Translations under genes and position numbers: made by a program
In this document: positions 32,457 through 33,437 of the stretch, piece by piece
Position numbering within the stretch: position 1 is the first letter of the stretch
How the letters are laid out: each line of letters starts with the position of its first letter
From: Paenibacillus tianmuensis
GTDB lineage: Bacteria > Bacillota > Bacilli > Paenibacillales > NBRC-103111
NCBI RefSeq assembly: GCF_900100345.1
Contig: NZ_FMTT01000057.1
Coordinates: 1-33,437 of the forward strand
Direction of reading: 5' to 3'
DNA: 33,437 nucleotides
The notes under the pieces: generated by a model
The model's input: only the letters and a program-made list of their open reading frames with translations
Told to the model about the DNA's origin: nothing
Databases searched by the model: none

Positions 32457-33263
32457 TTAAAGTTTTCTTGCTTTAAAAACGAAGGACAGGGGAAACATTT
32501 TCGCATTGAAAGCAGAATGATATTTCTGTTCAACTTTACTCTCACTTTCAAGGGTTTGTTTATCAGTTTCTTCAATCATTTCCTCAATAAAAAATCCAGC
32601 TTTAGATAAAGCGTTAATATACGTTGAAATTTTCCTTTTGCTGAGTGAAACATCAAAGCCGTATTTTTCAAACGTAAAAAGATTTTCATCGTAATAAGAG
32701 CTTTTAACTACAAGATTATCTTCTTCAATTTCCATACATCTCATAACAGGGTGATCCCAGCTAAATATAAAAGTACCACCTTTTTTTAAATAGGATGCGA
32801 TTAAATTAAATGTTTTTTGTAAATCGGTAGTCCAGCCGATTGCATATATGGAATAAACAATATCAAAATAACCCATCGGTAAACCTGGATTCACTTCCAT
32901 GGGACTATTGAATAAATGTGCTTCATATCCACAATCTTTTAAATAACGGGTTGTATTTTCAATTTGCTGTGTTGACATATCAAGTCCCCAAAGTTCTGAT
33001 GCATTATGGTCACCATGATATTTAAGAGAGTGCCCACTTCCACAACCAATTTCAAGAACTATTTTACCAGACACATCACCAAACAAATGTAAATCTTCTT
33101 CTGATGGTATCAAGCATCCGAGTTCTGGGAGTGCAGTTACACCGATCCATTTGTCAGCAGTATTATCCCAAAACTTTTTATTTTGTTCTAAAACCCCTTT
33201 ATTATCAAGAGTGTTTTTTCTTGAATTTAATAATAAATTGCTCTTTACGACTGAATCCTCCAT
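32457..33263 (-). CDS. Class I SAM-dependent methyltransferase
   Basis: A 268-residue protein. Motif I is VLEIGCGSG (69-77), followed by the acidic residue of motif II (LWGLDMS, about 91-97). A motif around FDIVYSIYAIGW and SYLKKGGTFIFSWDHP (motifs IV to V) belongs to the Methyltransf_11/25 type. The N-terminus (NKKFWDNTADKWI) is typical of small-molecule methyltransferases. The ATG follows GGAGGAG by 6 nt. Base composition is clearly more AT-rich than the neighbouring left half of the window, a hint of separate acquisition. The substrate cannot be inferred. It is followed downstream by the DUF4303-like gene. Confidence 0.88.
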   Translation of the reverse strand: MEDSVVKSNLLLNSRKNTLDNKGVLEQNKKFWDNTADKWIGVTALPELGCLIPSEEDLHLFGDVSGKIVLEIGCGSGHSLKYHGDHNASELWGLDMSTQQIENTTRYLKDCGYEAHLFNSPMEVNPGLPMGYFDIVYSIYAIGWTTDLQKTFNLIASYLKKGGTFIFSWDHPVMRCMEIEEDNLVVKSSYYDENLFTFEKYGFDVSLSKRKISTYINALSKAGFFIEEMIEETDKQTLESESKVEQKYHSAFNAKMFPLSFVFKARKL

Positions 33264-33364
33264 AATACTCCTCCTATATAGTTAATCTTTAGTTAATATA
33301 TTACAAATACGTAACATATTCAATTGTAACAGGTCCAGTTTATGGTCATTATTTGAGCCTCCAA

Positions 33365-33380
33365 CACGGCTAAAGCCGTG
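33365..33380. repeat. Hairpin resembling an IS200/IS605 terminus
   Basis: CACGGCTAAAGCCGTG, a perfect palindrome near the window edge, within a context (GCCTCCAA before, GGGATTCTTAG after) often seen at ends of IS200/IS605-type elements. It may be the end of an element that lies mostly outside the window. Confidence 0.45.
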
Positions 33381-33437
33381 GGATTCTTAGCTAGTTAACG
33401 CACGCAGGCCATTTCTGTTTTGTGCAGACTGCTAAGT

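Noticed and set aside
32408..32575. N-terminal extension of the DUF4303-like protein
   Set aside because: It overlaps the methyltransferase gene, is Cys- and Lys-rich without sense, and the AAGGAG box supports the start at 32407.
1..33437. cas genes, tRNA or rRNA genes, prophage structural genes
   Set aside because: None of the proteins resembles Cas1-Cas10, and I saw no tRNA cloverleaf or rRNA sequence.

Overview
The window looks like a chromosomal segment of a Gram-positive, spore-former-type Firmicute, most likely Paenibacillus or a close relative. The reasons are strong AGGAGG-type ribosome binding sites, frequent GTG/TTG starts, an S-layer-homology (SLH) surface protein, a GbsR-type regulator, an SMR efflux protein, a giant DUF4132 protein and moderate GC content. 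No tRNA, rRNA, phage module or cas gene was recognised.

Left part (1-12.8 kb). A TPR-like fragment, an orphan exported protein and two small membrane proteins (one apparently starting at ATA) are followed by a long minus-strand block: substrate-binding lipoprotein, ATPase, permease, HAD phosphatase, SMR transporter, secreted metallophosphoesterase, SLH protein. The ABC part resembles the putative 2-aminoethylphosphonate transporters, and a divergent GbsR-family regulator with two matching dyad sites controls the head of the block. All three ABC genes and the SLH gene carry lesions (single-base shifts, a missing Walker A region, an internal permease deletion, a 14-bp tandem duplication), while the genes between them are intact. 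Just beyond the regulator lie three collinear minus-strand scraps of a lost tetR - hlyD - RND efflux operon.

Middle (12.9-20 kb). An azoreductase and a carboxymuconolactone-decarboxylase-like protein lie divergent to an ECF41-like sigma factor. An ECF41-type promoter (TGTCACA, 17 nt, CGTC) sits directly in front of the decarboxylase-like gene. Further on are a divergent MarR regulator and PPOX flavoprotein pair with two copies of a TTGTAAACAA site, and an NRDE/TANGO2-family gene.

CRISPR region (16.1-30.4 kb). Three arrays (11, 17 and 14 repeats; 39 spacers in all) share one 30-bp repeat, one orientation (transcribed on the minus strand) and one leader of about 240 bp, which carries a perfectly spaced promoter and a conserved hairpin. 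The transcribed repeat ends in ATTGAAAC, the usual 5' tag of type I/III crRNAs. The arrays are separated by ordinary genes: MarR/PPOX/NRDE between arrays 1 and 2, and a DUF4132 two-gene operon plus an IS200/IS605-type element between arrays 2 and 3. The IS element sits exactly at the old, leader-distal end of array 3. It has an intact tnpB active site but a wrecked tnpA (stop codon, HUH histidine changed to proline, C-terminus missing).

Right part (30.4-33.4 kb). A degenerate membrane-protein ORF, a NadR-like AAA ATPase, a DUF4303-like protein and a SAM methyltransferase are followed by a hairpin at the window edge that resembles an IS200/IS605 terminus.
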